From contig JAKVBV010000014.1 in the NCBI GenBank assembly GCA_022446965.1, forward strand, positions 1 to 58,353: a stretch of DNA of 58,353 nucleotides, read 5' to 3'. Numbering within the stretch: the stretch's first letter is position 1; each line of letters begins with the position of its first letter. Source of the stretch: Phycisphaerales bacterium (GTDB taxonomy: Bacteria > Planctomycetota > Phycisphaerae > Phycisphaerales > SM1A02). Below the pieces are notes generated by a model, which saw nothing but the letters and a program-made list of their open reading frames with translations, was not told the DNA's origin and did no database searches. Below are positions 7,191 through 16,518 of this stretch, piece after piece. Both the position numbers and the translations under genes were made by a program.

Positions 7191-9196
7191 TGACGTCGTT
7201 CATCGACCAACTTACTGCCGTCGACGGACAGCTGGCGACTGCGCTGCCTGGGTTCGAGGTGCGGCCACAGCAGCAGGTGATGGCCAGCGCCGTGCAGGAC
7301 ACACTTGCGCATGGCGGCTGCACGCTGGTGGAGGCGGGCACCGGCGTGGGCAAGTCGTTCGCCTATCTCTTGCCGGCGATGGAACGCATCGTGGAACACG
7401 GCGAGACCGTGGTGGTGTCCACCCACACGATCGCGTTGCAGGAGCAGTTGCTTGAACGTGACGTGCCACGTCTGCAGGCCATCGCTGGCGACGCGATCCG
7501 TCCCGTGCTGGTGAAGGGCCGCAACAACTATCTGTCCAGACGCCGCATGCAGTTGGCGCTGCGTCGGTCCGACCGGCTGTGCAACGACATGCACGAACAG
7601 CAGGCGCTGCAGGAGATCGAGCAATGGGCTCGCGTGGCCGAAGACGGATCACGCAGCAGTTTGCCCGTGCTCGATGGCTGGCGTGTGTGGAAGCATGTGC
7701 AGTCCGATGCAGGCAACTGCCTTGCCCGCAAGTGCCCGACATGGAGTTCATGCTTCTATCAGCAGGCTCGTCTGGCCATGGAAGAGGGCAATCTGCTCAT
7801 CACCAATCACGCCCTGTACTTCAGCGATCTCTCGCTGCGGTTGCACGGGGGGCAGTTGCTTCCGCCACATCATCACGTGATCTTTGACGAAGCCCACGCG
7901 ATCGAAGACGTCGCCGCCGAGCATTTCGGGTTGAGCGTGTCGGAGACAGCCGTGCAGGTGCTATTCGGTCAGCTGGAATCACCCGATGGGCAGCGGGGCT
8001 TTTTGCCCACGATCGAGGACCAATCGCACGTGCAGTCGGTGCGGACGGCGCTGGTGGAAGCGCGGCACGAAGCTGACACGTTCTTCGCAGCCTTGCAGCA
8101 GTGGCACGACGTTAACGGGCGCGAGCGCATCGCCGAACCGGACATCGTGGAGCAGAATCTCACGCCCGCACTCAATCTGCTGGGCGAAGCGCTTGATGTG
8201 CTCAAGAGTGAACTCGACGACATCGAGGCACAGGCGGAAGTCAATGCCTGGGCGGTGCGGGCGCGTGGGTTGGCCTTGGGTACGCACCGGCTGTTGAAGC
8301 AGGAGATTCCCGGCAGTGTGTACATGATCGAAGGGGCCGCCAACACCACCGATCGGGCGGGCCGACGACGACGCACACGCACGGCGCTCAAGTGTCTGGT
8401 GATCGACGTGGCCGATCTGCTCGCGCAGCAGCTGTTTGATCAACGGCGGGCCTGCATTCTCACCAGTGCCACGCTGGCCTCGGGCGACGGCGATTTCGGC
8501 CACGTGAAGCAGCGATTGGGCTGCACGGACGCCCGCACCGTGCAGGTGGACAGCCCGTTTCAGTACCCCGAGCAGATGCGCATCGTGGTTGACTCGGCCA
8601 TGCCCGATCCCAAGAAGGACGGCTTCGACGCCGCCATGCACGACCGGTTGATTGAACTGGCCCAGCGGTGCGGCGGTGGGATGCTGGTGTTGTGCACGAG
8701 CAATGCGGCGGTGCAGCGCATTGCCCAGCAGTGTGCGGGACAGATGGAAGCCGCCACCGGCGCACCGGTGCTCGCCCAGGGCATGGATGGCCCGCCCATG
8801 CGGTTGGTGGAGGCGCTGCGTGAAGGCCGCGCTGGGGTGGTCATCGGAACGTCGAGTCTGTGGACGGGCATCGATGTGCCGGGCAAGGCCTTGCGATGTG
8901 TGGCGATCACCCGCATCCCGTTCGATCCCCCTGATCGACCATTGGTGGAGGCCCGGTGTGAGTCTGTCGAGTTCGCTGGCGGTAGCGCGTTTGCCGACGA
9001 GATGTTGCCCCGCGCCGTGCTGCGGTTGCGGCAGGGCATTGGCCGGCTCATTCGCCACAGCGAAGACGAAGGCATCGTGGCCCTGCTCGATCCGCGCATC
9101 ATGACGCGGCCCTACGGGCGCATGTTCCTGCGGGCTTTGCCCGGTGGCGTGCCGATTGAAGACCTCGGTGGTCGCTGGACAGACCTGTCCACGTGA
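7190..9196 (+). CDS. DinG/YoaA-type ATP-dependent DNA helicase with Fe-S cluster
   Basis: This 668-residue superfamily 2 helicase is of the XPD/DinG group, which unwinds DNA 5' to 3' and handles R-loops and damaged forks. Walker A is AGTGVGKS (residues 49-56) and the DEAH box is D233-E-A-H236. Four cysteines (131, 177, 182, 188) sit between them, as in the 4Fe-4S domain of XPD-like helicases. The C-terminal half carries the ILTSATL motif, GTSSLWTGIDVPG and RLRQGIGRLIRHSED (motif VI). The ATG shares its A with the rsmG TGA. It lacks the N-terminal exonuclease domain of Gram-positive DinG. The exact subfamily is uncertain. Confidence 0.9.
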   Translation: MTSFIDQLTAVDGQLATALPGFEVRPQQQVMASAVQDTLAHGGCTLVEAGTGVGKSFAYLLPAMERIVEHGETVVVSTHTIALQEQLLERDVPRLQAIAGDAIRPVLVKGRNNYLSRRRMQLALRRSDRLCNDMHEQQALQEIEQWARVAEDGSRSSLPVLDGWRVWKHVQSDAGNCLARKCPTWSSCFYQQARLAMEEGNLLITNHALYFSDLSLRLHGGQLLPPHHHVIFDEAHAIEDVAAEHFGLSVSETAVQVLFGQLESPDGQRGFLPTIEDQSHVQSVRTALVEARHEADTFFAALQQWHDVNGRERIAEPDIVEQNLTPALNLLGEALDVLKSELDDIEAQAEVNAWAVRARGLALGTHRLLKQEIPGSVYMIEGAANTTDRAGRRRRTRTALKCLVIDVADLLAQQLFDQRRACILTSATLASGDGDFGHVKQRLGCTDARTVQVDSPFQYPEQMRIVVDSAMPDPKKDGFDAAMHDRLIELAQRCGGGMLVLCTSNAAVQRIAQQCAGQMEAATGAPVLAQGMDGPPMRLVEALREGRAGVVIGTSSLWTGIDVPGKALRCVAITRIPFDPPDRPLVEARCESVEFAGGSAFADEMLPRAVLRLRQGIGRLIRHSEDEGIVALLDPRIMTRPYGRMFLRALPGGVPIEDLGGRWTDLST

Positions 9197-9206
9197 GCGG
9201 CCGCAC

Positions 9207-9212
9207 TATGAT
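9207..9212 (+). promoter_or_regulatory. -10-like box for the phosphohexomutase gene
   Basis: TATGAT lies eight bases before the ATG at 9221, and no Shine-Dalgarno is present. This fits a leaderless transcript starting at or next to the ATG. No good -35 is visible. Confidence 0.4.
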
Positions 9213-9220
9213 GCGGCCCC

Positions 9221-10636
9221 ATGTCCGACGCTCTACACGCACAGATTGACGCCGTCTTCAAGGCCTACGACATTCGCGCCATCACGCCCGACCCGCTGTC
9301 CGCCGATGTGGTGCGGGCGATCGGCCATGGCGCGGGAACCTTTCTCAAGGATGAATCTGCCGAGGATCTGCCCAACATCGTTGTGGGTCGAGACATGCGG
9401 CTGACTTCTCCCGATCTCGCTGAGGCGTTGATCGATGGTCTGCTGGCAGCGGGCGTTCGCGTGGCCGACGTGGGCCTGTGCGACACGCCCATGGTGCCTT
9501 GGGCCACCAAACATTTGCGGGCGGCCGGTGGCATTCAGGTGACGGCCTCGCACAATCCACCGCAGTACAACGGTCTCAAGATTTGCCGCGCTGTGGGGCG
9601 GCCGGTAGGCGAAGGAACGGGGCTGGAGACCATCCGTCTGCACGCCAAGCGTGGCGATGCCCAGCCGGGCACCGCAGATGGCGCCACTCGAGTGGCGCTG
9701 GATCTGTGGGACGACTACCGCCGTCACGTACACGCGTTCTTGCCCCCGGGGCTGCTCGACGGGTCGAAGCAGATCGAGCTGGCCATTGACGGATCGAACG
9801 GCATGGCCGGCACGTGCGTGCCCAAGCTGTTCGGCGATGTTCCTGGACTGACGTTGCACGCGATCAACATGGACAATGCCACCGGGCATTTTGCACATCC
9901 GCCCAACCCGCTGTTGCCCGAGGTGATCGCGGTGGTCGGCGAACTGGTGCGCGAGACTGGTGCTGCTGCGGGCATGTGCTTTGACGGTGACGCCGATCGC
10001 TGCATGATCGTGGACGAACACGGCGAGGCCGTGGGCTGTGATCTGGTCACGGCGTGGCTGGCGCCTCGGTTCCTTGCGGACAACCCCGGCGCGGCGATCG
10101 CCTATGACCTGCGTTCAAGCAAGGCCGTGCACGAAGCAGTCACGGCGGCCGGTGGCGTACCGGTGCGCAGCCGTGTGGGTCATGTGTTCATGAAGAAAGC
10201 CATGGCCGACAACGGTGGCGTTTTCGGCGGTGAACTCAGCGGGCACTTCTATTTCCGCGACAACGGCAATTGCGACAGTGGGGCGATGGCTTTCGCGTGC
10301 CTGGCATCCGCGTTGGTTGATCTTGCCGATGCGGGCAGCACATTCAGTGCGGCAGTCGCGCCGCTCAAGGCGGGCCGGTCGCAGTCAGGCGAGATCAATT
10401 TCGAGGTGGACGACAAACAGGCTGCGATGGATCGCCTCGTGGCGGCCTATCCCGACGCTGATACGGACACCCTCGACGGCGTCACCGTGGACTGCGGGGA
10501 CTGGTGGTGCAATGTTAGAGCAAGCAACACTGAGCCGCTGCTGCGGTTGAATCTCGAAGCGTGCGATGCCGATCGTGTGGCCAAACTCGTGGCTGAGGTG
10601 TCGCCATTATTGGGTAATCGTGTAGAAGGGCACTGA
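9221..10636 (+). CDS. phosphomannomutase/phosphoglucomutase
   Basis: This alpha-D-phosphohexomutase interconverts hexose 1- and 6-phosphates for cell-envelope sugar nucleotides. The 471-residue protein has the four expected domains. The phosphoserine loop is TASHNPP (Ser110), the metal loop is D255-G-D-A-D259-R, the sugar-specificity loop is GELSGHFYF, and the phosphate-binding loop is RASNTEPLLRL. The GELSGH loop matches PMM/PGM (AlgC-type) rather than GlmM, which usually has GEQSGH. It begins 24 bp after the helicase gene but appears to have its own promoter. It ends 13 bp from the convergent kinase gene. Confidence 0.92.
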   Translation: MSDALHAQIDAVFKAYDIRAITPDPLSADVVRAIGHGAGTFLKDESAEDLPNIVVGRDMRLTSPDLAEALIDGLLAAGVRVADVGLCDTPMVPWATKHLRAAGGIQVTASHNPPQYNGLKICRAVGRPVGEGTGLETIRLHAKRGDAQPGTADGATRVALDLWDDYRRHVHAFLPPGLLDGSKQIELAIDGSNGMAGTCVPKLFGDVPGLTLHAINMDNATGHFAHPPNPLLPEVIAVVGELVRETGAAAGMCFDGDADRCMIVDEHGEAVGCDLVTAWLAPRFLADNPGAAIAYDLRSSKAVHEAVTAAGGVPVRSRVGHVFMKKAMADNGGVFGGELSGHFYFRDNGNCDSGAMAFACLASALVDLADAGSTFSAAVAPLKAGRSQSGEINFEVDDKQAAMDRLVAAYPDADTDTLDGVTVDCGDWWCNVRASNTEPLLRLNLEACDADRVAKLVAEVSPLLGNRVEGH

Positions 10637-10649
10637 CGCTTTTGCTGGC

Positions 10650-13055
10650 TTAATTTGGAGTCGGATTGTTAACTGGATTTCTGAGGCGTTCCCGAACTAG
10701 ATCCAAAGAGGCAGATGCCTCGCGGGCGTAGAGATGGTCCGAACCGTAGGTTTCTTCAAGCCCAGCAAGTGCATTCACAAGTAGCTCTTCTGCTTCAGTA
10801 AGACGCCCTTGTGCGATTCGAAGATCGGCCAAGAATCGCCGCCGATTTTGAGTCGCAGGATTGTCCGTTCCCTTTGTACGCAGAGTGATACGAAGTGCTC
10901 CTTCCAGAAGTACTTCGGAGGCGTCAACCTTGTCTTGGGCTAGCAGCATTAAGCCGAGATTTGCCATTGTCATCAAAGTGTTTGGGTGCTCTGCACCTAA
11001 GGAGTCTAGTTGGCCTTCATAGACGGCTCGCACATGGACTTCTGCAGCCTCGATGTCGCCAAGTTGGGCAAGTACAGCACCTAATGTCCCTCGTGTTTCC
11101 AGTGTGTCCGGGTGGCTATCCCCGCTGTACTTGAGTCGGTTATCTAGTGCTACCTCTAAGAAAGAGCGAGATTCTTCAAACTTCCCCTGCATAGCTAAGA
11201 CAATGCCCATTAGGTATTGGTGGTCGCTGATAGTTTCTGGGCTAGGATTCTCTAACTGAGCATTTAGTTCATCTGCCTTCTTTGCGTTATTGAATGCTTC
11301 GTCTAGATTGCCGCATGCCATTTCTAGTTGAGCAATGGCAAAGCGACATTCGACATGAGCACTACTGACGGGATGGAGTTTGTAGTAGTCCATAGCGAGA
11401 TTTAATTGCTCGCGAGACTCATCCCATTCCGTAGCATCAATCAGCATTAACCCCAACTTCTGCCTTGCGAACGCAGTTTTGAAGTGACCAAGGCCGTTCG
11501 TCGCCTCCTCCATAGACAAGTGCTGACGGGCCATTGTAATGGCATCGTCCAGGCGGCCGGCTTCCCGTAGAACTCGAGCTTGTCTTCCAATGATCAGGAT
11601 AAGCAACTCCTGTTGGTCTGACGTTTGAGTCTCAAGAAGCAGTTGAGCATTCTGTAAATGCTCGATCGCCTCTGTGAATAGTCCTAATTGATGAAAGGAC
11701 GCGCCGATTGCCATTCTTAGCTCTGCTTCGAGCACAGGTTGGCCGTTGAATTGAGTTCCCAGTCGATCGGCAGCCTGTTGCAGTGTGTGCACCATTAGGG
11801 CTTTGTCCATTGATCCGGCGGTAGATGAATCTATAGATCCGATCATCGACATGAGGAAGCTCTTTGCAGCTTCGGCCCGTTCCTTTGCAATCTCAGCCCG
11901 CTCAAGTTGTAGCTGTCCAACTTGCTCTGCAACTTCCGCGACATTGCGAGCAGTTTCAGCACGAAAGGCGAGCCATGACATGCCTGCAGCTGCGCCAAGG
12001 AGGATGGTAAAGACTGCAGTAATTGCAATGGCTGCGGTGGTGTGCTTGCGAGCAAACCTTGTAAGAAGATCCATCGCCCCAGGGGCACGTGCATGGATGG
12101 GTTCGTCGTCGAGCCAGTGGCCGATGTCTTCGGCCAGCGCAGATGCACTTTGGTAGCGGCGGCGGCGTTCTTTCTCGAGCGCCTTGCCCGTGATGGTCTC
12201 CAAGTCGCCCTTGAGCCGACGGTCGATGGATGACAGTCGCGTCGGGCGCTCTTCCTGCACAATGCGCACGGCTTCGTGCAGTGCGGCGGTGCGGACGTCG
12301 TAGGGCACGTCACCGGTGAGCAACTCGTGCAGCACCACACCCAGGGCATACACATCGCTGCGCGTATCAATGTCGTTGGGGTCGGCGGCGCATTGCTCCG
12401 GACTCATGTACTGCAGTGTGCCGAGGATCTGACCGATGTCCGTCTGCAACGTGGTCAGGGCCATGTCGCTGTCGGTGCTGCGGGCCACGCCGAAATCAAT
12501 GATCTTGGGCTTGCCGTGGCTGCTGATGAGGATGTTGCCGGGCTTGAGGTCACGGTGCACGATGCCCTTGAGATGTCCGTGCTGCACGGCTTCGCACACC
12601 TGTAGAAAGAGCTTCATCCGGTCGCGAATGCTCAAATCGTGCCGTTGCGCGTAGGTGGTGAGGGGCAGGGCACCAGGGATGTACTCCATCACGAAGTACG
12701 GGGTGGCTTCGCCATCTTCATCATGCGTGCCGGCTTCGTAGACCTGCGCGATGGCCGGGTGCCGCAACCGGGCGAGGATCTGGCTTTCGAACTCAAAGCG
12801 GCGTAGGGCACTCTTGGATGTGATGCCTTTGCGCATCAGTTTCACAGCCACGGTGCGGCGAGGGCTTTCCTGAATCGCCTCGTACACCGCGCCCATGCCG
12901 CCGGAGCCGATCAATCGTCGCAGTGAGTATGCACCGATCTTGCGGCCCGACAGGGACGGGTCGGCGGGGGCATCGAACGTGTGGTCCATCCCCTCAAACT
13001 CGGCAGGCGTGGTTGGCGCCGTCTTGGCGGTGTCGCGATCCTTCGCGTCTGACAT
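10650..13055 (-). CDS. membrane Ser/Thr protein kinase with C-terminal TPR region
   Basis: The N-terminal Hanks-type kinase domain (about residues 44-315) is complete: glycine loop GSGGMGAVYE, Lys72 in AVK, HRDLKPGN with Asp169, DFG at 187-189 and SPE at 218-220. A transmembrane segment spans about 341-363. An Ala/Glu-rich helical stretch and multiple TPR-like repeats of the kinesin-light-chain type (for example HPNTLMTMANLG) follow to residue 801. The architecture is typical of the expanded planctomycete kinase set. The base composition changes abruptly near 12060, at the kinase/membrane boundary. A hand count gives about 43% G+C at 11161-11220 in the TPR part and about 63% at 12181-12240 in the kinase part. 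The substrate is unknown. Confidence 0.93.
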   Translation of the reverse strand: MSDAKDRDTAKTAPTTPAEFEGMDHTFDAPADPSLSGRKIGAYSLRRLIGSGGMGAVYEAIQESPRRTVAVKLMRKGITSKSALRRFEFESQILARLRHPAIAQVYEAGTHDEDGEATPYFVMEYIPGALPLTTYAQRHDLSIRDRMKLFLQVCEAVQHGHLKGIVHRDLKPGNILISSHGKPKIIDFGVARSTDSDMALTTLQTDIGQILGTLQYMSPEQCAADPNDIDTRSDVYALGVVLHELLTGDVPYDVRTAALHEAVRIVQEERPTRLSSIDRRLKGDLETITGKALEKERRRRYQSASALAEDIGHWLDDEPIHARAPGAMDLLTRFARKHTTAAIAITAVFTILLGAAAGMSWLAFRAETARNVAEVAEQVGQLQLERAEIAKERAEAAKSFLMSMIGSIDSSTAGSMDKALMVHTLQQAADRLGTQFNGQPVLEAELRMAIGASFHQLGLFTEAIEHLQNAQLLLETQTSDQQELLILIIGRQARVLREAGRLDDAITMARQHLSMEEATNGLGHFKTAFARQKLGLMLIDATEWDESREQLNLAMDYYKLHPVSSAHVECRFAIAQLEMACGNLDEAFNNAKKADELNAQLENPSPETISDHQYLMGIVLAMQGKFEESRSFLEVALDNRLKYSGDSHPDTLETRGTLGAVLAQLGDIEAAEVHVRAVYEGQLDSLGAEHPNTLMTMANLGLMLLAQDKVDASEVLLEGALRITLRTKGTDNPATQNRRRFLADLRIAQGRLTEAEELLVNALAGLEETYGSDHLYAREASASLDLVRERLRNPVNNPTPN

Positions 13056-13061
13056 GGCCTC

Positions 13062-13067
13062 ATGCTA
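13062..13067 (-). promoter_or_regulatory. -10-like box for the kinase gene
   Basis: On the minus strand TAGCAT ends six bases before the kinase ATG, within the 43-bp gap after thiG. It suggests separate, leaderless expression of the kinase. The intervening GAGG is too close to the ATG to be a standard ribosome site. Confidence 0.35.
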
Positions 13068-13098
13068 CCGGGTGAACTCAAGCGGCGACGTCAGGCAC

Positions 13099-13953
13099 CT
13101 ACTCCCCTGGGATCACGTTGATCGTGCCTGTCCACGGGCTTGACGCACTGGCGTAGAGCTTGGTGCTGATCCGACCAGCTCGATACCCATGCCATCCGCT
13201 GTCGCAGGCCAGCCGCATGGCGTGCGCCATCTGTACCGGGTGCTTGGCATGGGCGATGCCCGTGTTCAGCAGCACCCCATCGGCGCCAAGTTCCATGGCC
13301 AAGGTGACATCACTGGGCGTGCCCACGCCTGCATCCACAATCAGCGGATACTCCGGATCGCCGCCCATGGCTGGATCCTTGAGCAGGTCGTGGATGATGC
13401 GAATGCTCGCGGGATTGGCGATGCCGCGGCCTGATCCGATGGGTGAACCTGCGGGCATCACGCTTGTGGCACCTGCATCGCGCAACCGCACGGCCATGAT
13501 CGGATCATCACTGGTGTAGCACAGCACCGAGAACCCGTCAGCCACGAGTTCCTTGCAGGCTTCAAGTGTGCCCACAGGATCAGGGAGCAATGTGGCCTTG
13601 TCGCCGAGTACTTCGAGCTTCACCCATTGGGCACCCGGGTTGTCCACCTGGGAGAGCAGTTCACGGCCCAGACGAGCCACACGAATCGCATCGGCGGCGT
13701 CAAAGCAGCCGGCCGTGTTGGGCAGCACGATGTAGCGACTCAAGTCGATGGCATCCAACAGGCTTCGACCTTCGTCGTCGAGCAGTCGCTCGCGTCGCAC
13801 CGCCACGGTGATGGCGCTGGCGCCGCTGGCATCCAACGCGTCGGCCATCACGTCCCATGTCTCGTACTTGCCCGTGCCCACGATGAGGCGGGAGTCCAAG
13901 GTGAACGGGCCGACGGTGAGGGGGGTAACGTCAGAAGCAGTCATGGTGGGCAT
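13099..13953 (-). CDS. thiG: thiazole synthase ThiG
   Basis: ThiG forms the thiazole phosphate ring of thiamine from DXP, dehydroglycine and ThiS thiocarboxylate. The TIM-barrel signatures are present: [10 protein letters not shown] near the N-terminus, the Schiff-base lysine in WVKLEVLGD (Lys112), [11 protein letters not shown], and [10 protein letters not shown] with the following [12 protein letters not shown]. Length is 284 residues from the ATG at 13953; an alternative ATG is at 13944. It begins 16 bases after the thiS stop. The thiS-thiG order supports the function. No thiamine riboswitch was recognised upstream. Confidence 0.95.
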   Translation of the reverse strand: MPTMTASDVTPLTVGPFTLDSRLIVGTGKYETWDVMADALDASGASAITVAVRRERLLDDEGRSLLDAIDLSRYIVLPNTAGCFDAADAIRVARLGRELLSQVDNPGAQWVKLEVLGDKATLLPDPVGTLEACKELVADGFSVLCYTSDDPIMAVRLRDAGATSVMPAGSPIGSGRGIANPASIRIIHDLLKDPAMGGDPEYPLIVDAGVGTPSDVTLAMELGADGVLLNTGIAHAKHPVQMAHAMRLACDSGWHGYRAGRISTKLYASASSPWTGTINVIPGE

Positions 13954-13969
13954 GGCGCGGGTGGTCCGA

Positions 13970-14170
13970 TCAGCCGCCACCGACAAGGGTGACGAGTTCA
14001 ATGGTGTCGCCGCCGTGCAACGTGCACGAGGCGTGGTCGGCTTTGGGGATGACGGCCGTGTTCACTTCCACGGCGCAGGGCTTGCCGCCCAGGCCCAACG
14101 TCGCCAGCAGATCACTGACTGAAGTGCCGTCGGGAACATCGTGCGCTGCGCCGTTCACATGAACCTGCAT
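13970..14170 (-). CDS. thiS: sulfur carrier protein ThiS
   Basis: A 66-residue ubiquitin-fold protein beginning [15 protein letters not shown] and ending in the diagnostic Gly-Gly (LVTLVGGG), here with a third Gly. The C-terminus is adenylated and thiocarboxylated to donate sulfur to ThiG. The internal [11 protein letters not shown] segment is typical of the family. It lies between the transporter gene (34-bp gap) and thiG on the same strand. Confidence 0.93.
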   Translation of the reverse strand: MQVHVNGAAHDVPDGTSVSDLLATLGLGGKPCAVEVNTAVIPKADHASCTLHGGDTIELVTLVGGG

Positions 14171-14204
14171 GGTGTGGATCGTATCGCCGCAAGGGCCTGA
14201 TGGA

Positions 14205-15683
14205 TCAATCAAGCATGAATAAGGCGACGATCACGAACACCGGGATCAACACCGGGATCGAATACCGGATCACGTAGCCGAAGAACGAGGGCATCTTGAC
14301 CCCGTCCTGTTCGGCGATGGCCTTCACCATGAAGTTGGGGCCGTTGCCGATGTACGTCATCGCACCAAGGAACACGGCGCCCAAACTGATGGCGGTCAGG
14401 TGCAAGGCGTCGATCTCACCGCCGCCTTCCAGTGCCACAGCCGGTACGCCCTCGGCCACGCCGCCGGCCTGCGACAGATTGAAGAACACCAGATAGGTGG
14501 GGGCGTTGTCCAGCACGCTGCTCAGCCCGCCGGTGATCCAGAAGTACATCCAGCTTTCGGTCAGCTGCACGGCGATGGCGCTGCCTTCGGCCTTGAGCAC
14601 GGTCAGCGGCACCTGCATGGCGATGAAGATGCCAATGAAGATCGCTGCTACTTCGAGGATGGCATGCCAGTCGAATCGATTCGCCTTGCGGATGCTGCTT
14701 GGCGTACTCCACAGGCCCACGACCACCAGCAACAGCATCAGGCCTTCGCGGAGGAAGTCCACGGTGACCAGATCCGTGCCGGGGAAGGGCTTGCCCGGCT
14801 GCACGAAGGCCACACAGGCCACCACGCCACCGAGCCACAGCAGATTCCACCAACCATCAAGGCGAAGCGGCTCGACATCCGTGCGATCGAACATGCGCAC
14901 GGCGGGTGCTTCGCGTCGGTATTGGAAGGTGTCCCAGATGAAGTACACGATCAGCAGAACGATGTTCACGAACAGCCATTCGAACCACAGGCTGAATGTC
15001 CAGAAGAACGGTACGCCTGCGAGATAGCCAAGGAACAGCGGTGGGTCGCCGATGGGCAGCAGGGCGCCGCCGATGTTGCTCACCAGGAAGATGAACATCA
15101 CCACGGTGTGCACCTTGTGGGTGCGGGCCCTGTTGGTCTTGAGCAAGGGGCGAATGAGCAGCATGCTCGCACCGGTGGTGCCGATGAACGAGGCGATGCC
15201 GGCACCCACCGCAAGCACGGTGGTGTTCGTGAGCGGTGTGGCGGGCAGATCGCCGCCGAGGTGAATGCCGCCACTGATGGCGTACAGGGCGAACAGCAGC
15301 ACGATGAAGGGCACGTACTCATCAAGCACGGCGTGATGCAATGACAGGCCGACTTCGTGCCAGCCCGTGGCCACGCCGATGTAGACGAGCGTGGCGATCG
15401 CGGCGAGCACCGACACCAACAGTCGGCTCAGATTGCTGTGCCACCAGTGGGCCAGCGCGGGGATCAGTGGGAAGACGGCGATGGCCCCCAGCAGTGCGGC
15501 GAACGGCACGGTGCCCAGGACCCACATCGACGGGGCGTAGCCCTCGTGGTGCGCGTCGTGGTGACCAAGCAACGAGGCCGCCAGCACGCCGGCCATGGAG
15601 AGCAGTGCAATGATGCAGAAGGCCTTGGCGGCGGTGCGAGGGGGGGGTGCGTGTTCTGTGGATCCGTCCATGGGGCCGGGCAT
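14205..15683 (-). CDS. ion-transporter-superfamily antiporter (NhaD/CitMHS-like)
   Basis: A 492-residue membrane protein with about 12 hydrophobic segments. The conserved re-entrant-loop motifs of the IT superfamily (NhaD, ArsB, CitMHS) are visible: SNIGGALLPIGDPPLFLG in the first half and SVLDNAPTYLVFF with TYIGNGPNFM in the second. Several relatives are annotated as Na+/H+ antiporters, but substrate cannot be decided from sequence. A short His-rich periplasmic-type loop (GHHDAHHEG) follows the first membrane segment. It starts 10 bp after coaB and is followed by thiS, so it is probably in the same transcript. An alternative start lies four codons in. Confidence 0.8.
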   Translation of the reverse strand: MPGPMDGSTEHAPPPRTAAKAFCIIALLSMAGVLAASLLGHHDAHHEGYAPSMWVLGTVPFAALLGAIAVFPLIPALAHWWHSNLSRLLVSVLAAIATLVYIGVATGWHEVGLSLHHAVLDEYVPFIVLLFALYAISGGIHLGGDLPATPLTNTTVLAVGAGIASFIGTTGASMLLIRPLLKTNRARTHKVHTVVMFIFLVSNIGGALLPIGDPPLFLGYLAGVPFFWTFSLWFEWLFVNIVLLIVYFIWDTFQYRREAPAVRMFDRTDVEPLRLDGWWNLLWLGGVVACVAFVQPGKPFPGTDLVTVDFLREGLMLLLVVVGLWSTPSSIRKANRFDWHAILEVAAIFIGIFIAMQVPLTVLKAEGSAIAVQLTESWMYFWITGGLSSVLDNAPTYLVFFNLSQAGGVAEGVPAVALEGGGEIDALHLTAISLGAVFLGAMTYIGNGPNFMVKAIAEQDGVKMPSFFGYVIRYSIPVLIPVFVIVALFMLD

Positions 15684-15693
15684 GGTAGTGGAA

Positions 15694-16338
15694 TCACACG
15701 CCCAGTTCGGTGCGCAACGTGTTCAGCAACCACGTGGCGAAGTCGGCCTTTGCCATGTCGGTGGGGGCAGTGCACGTTCTTCCGTCAGCCAGCAATAGGG
15801 TGCCGGAAATCGTCTGGGCATCCATGGTGCACAGTGCGTTCGCCACGATGCCATCAATGCCCTTGCGCTGCAGTTTGGCCCCGGCCCGCTCGAGCAGTTC
15901 GTCGGCGGGTTCCAGGGCAAAGCCGATGCAGGTCTGCTCATCGCTCGCCGAAGCGGCGCAGGTCTGCAGCAGGTCAGGTGCCGGATGCAAAGTGAGCCCC
16001 ACAGGGCCCTCATGCCGCGAGCACTTGGCGTCACCATCGGCCAATGGCTCAGGGATGAAATCAGCCACCGCGGCAGCCATCAGCAGCAGGCGGGCGCCTG
16101 GTAGATGCTGGTGCAGCAGGGCCTGCAGCTGGGCAGTGGTCTCGAATCGCACCACCTCAAGCAGCGGGTGTGCTGCAGGTGCATGGGGGACCGGGCCCAA
16201 CAGCAGGGTGGTGTGTCGGCCCATCGCCACCGCAGCCTCGGCTAGGGCCACCCCCATGCGGCCGGAGGATCGATTGCCCAGATATCGCACCGCATCGAGG
16301 GGCTCCCGGGTGGGGCCGGCGGTGATCAGCGTGTGCAT
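15694..16338 (-). CDS. coaB: phosphopantothenoylcysteine synthetase domain (stand-alone CoaB)
   Basis: CoaB joins cysteine to 4'-phosphopantothenate in CoA synthesis. The protein opens with HTLITAGPTREPLDAVRYL followed by GNRSSGRMG, the CoaB nucleotide-binding signature, and later has AAAVADF and GFALEP. At 214 residues it contains only the CoaB half. The N-terminal flavin decarboxylase (CoaC) of usual bacterial Dfp/CoaBC is absent here, so CoaC must be encoded elsewhere. The start at 16338 fits the family start; an ATG at 16362 would add eight residues. It is divergent from the gspE operon. Confidence 0.9.
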   Translation of the reverse strand: MHTLITAGPTREPLDAVRYLGNRSSGRMGVALAEAAVAMGRHTTLLLGPVPHAPAAHPLLEVVRFETTAQLQALLHQHLPGARLLLMAAAVADFIPEPLADGDAKCSRHEGPVGLTLHPAPDLLQTCAASASDEQTCIGFALEPADELLERAGAKLQRKGIDGIVANALCTMDAQTISGTLLLADGRTCTAPTDMAKADFATWLLNTLRTELGV

Positions 16339-16406
16339 TGGTGTGTCAATTCCTGCAGCCATGGGGCGTGTTCGGGCGATCGATCCAAAAGAAGCGTTGT
16401 CACCCC

Positions 16407-16435
16407 TTGCAGGGGGGGCTTCGGGGCAGAATACT
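16407..16435 (+). promoter_or_regulatory. possible sigma-70 promoter for the secretion/pilus operon
   Basis: TTGCAG (16407-16412), a 17-bp spacer and AATACT (16430-16435) lie about 85 bp before the GspE-like ATG in the divergent gap with coaB. The hexamers are moderate matches. A run of seven G residues sits in the spacer region. Confidence 0.35.
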
Positions 16436-16518
16436 GTCCCGCTCGGCGTGGCCGTTGTATGTGGCGATGGTTCGCTGGGGATCGTGGCTCGCCACGCAGA
16501 CAAGGACGTTTTTCCCTC

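Noticed and set aside
14171-14204. Thiamine (TPP) riboswitch upstream of thiS
   Set aside because: The gap is only 34 bp and the conserved TPP core sequences are absent here and upstream of coaB.
14400-15344. 314-codon plus-strand frame inside the antiporter gene
   Set aside because: The product is a His/Gln/Glu-rich shadow of membrane-segment codons; the minus-strand protein has conserved transporter motifs.
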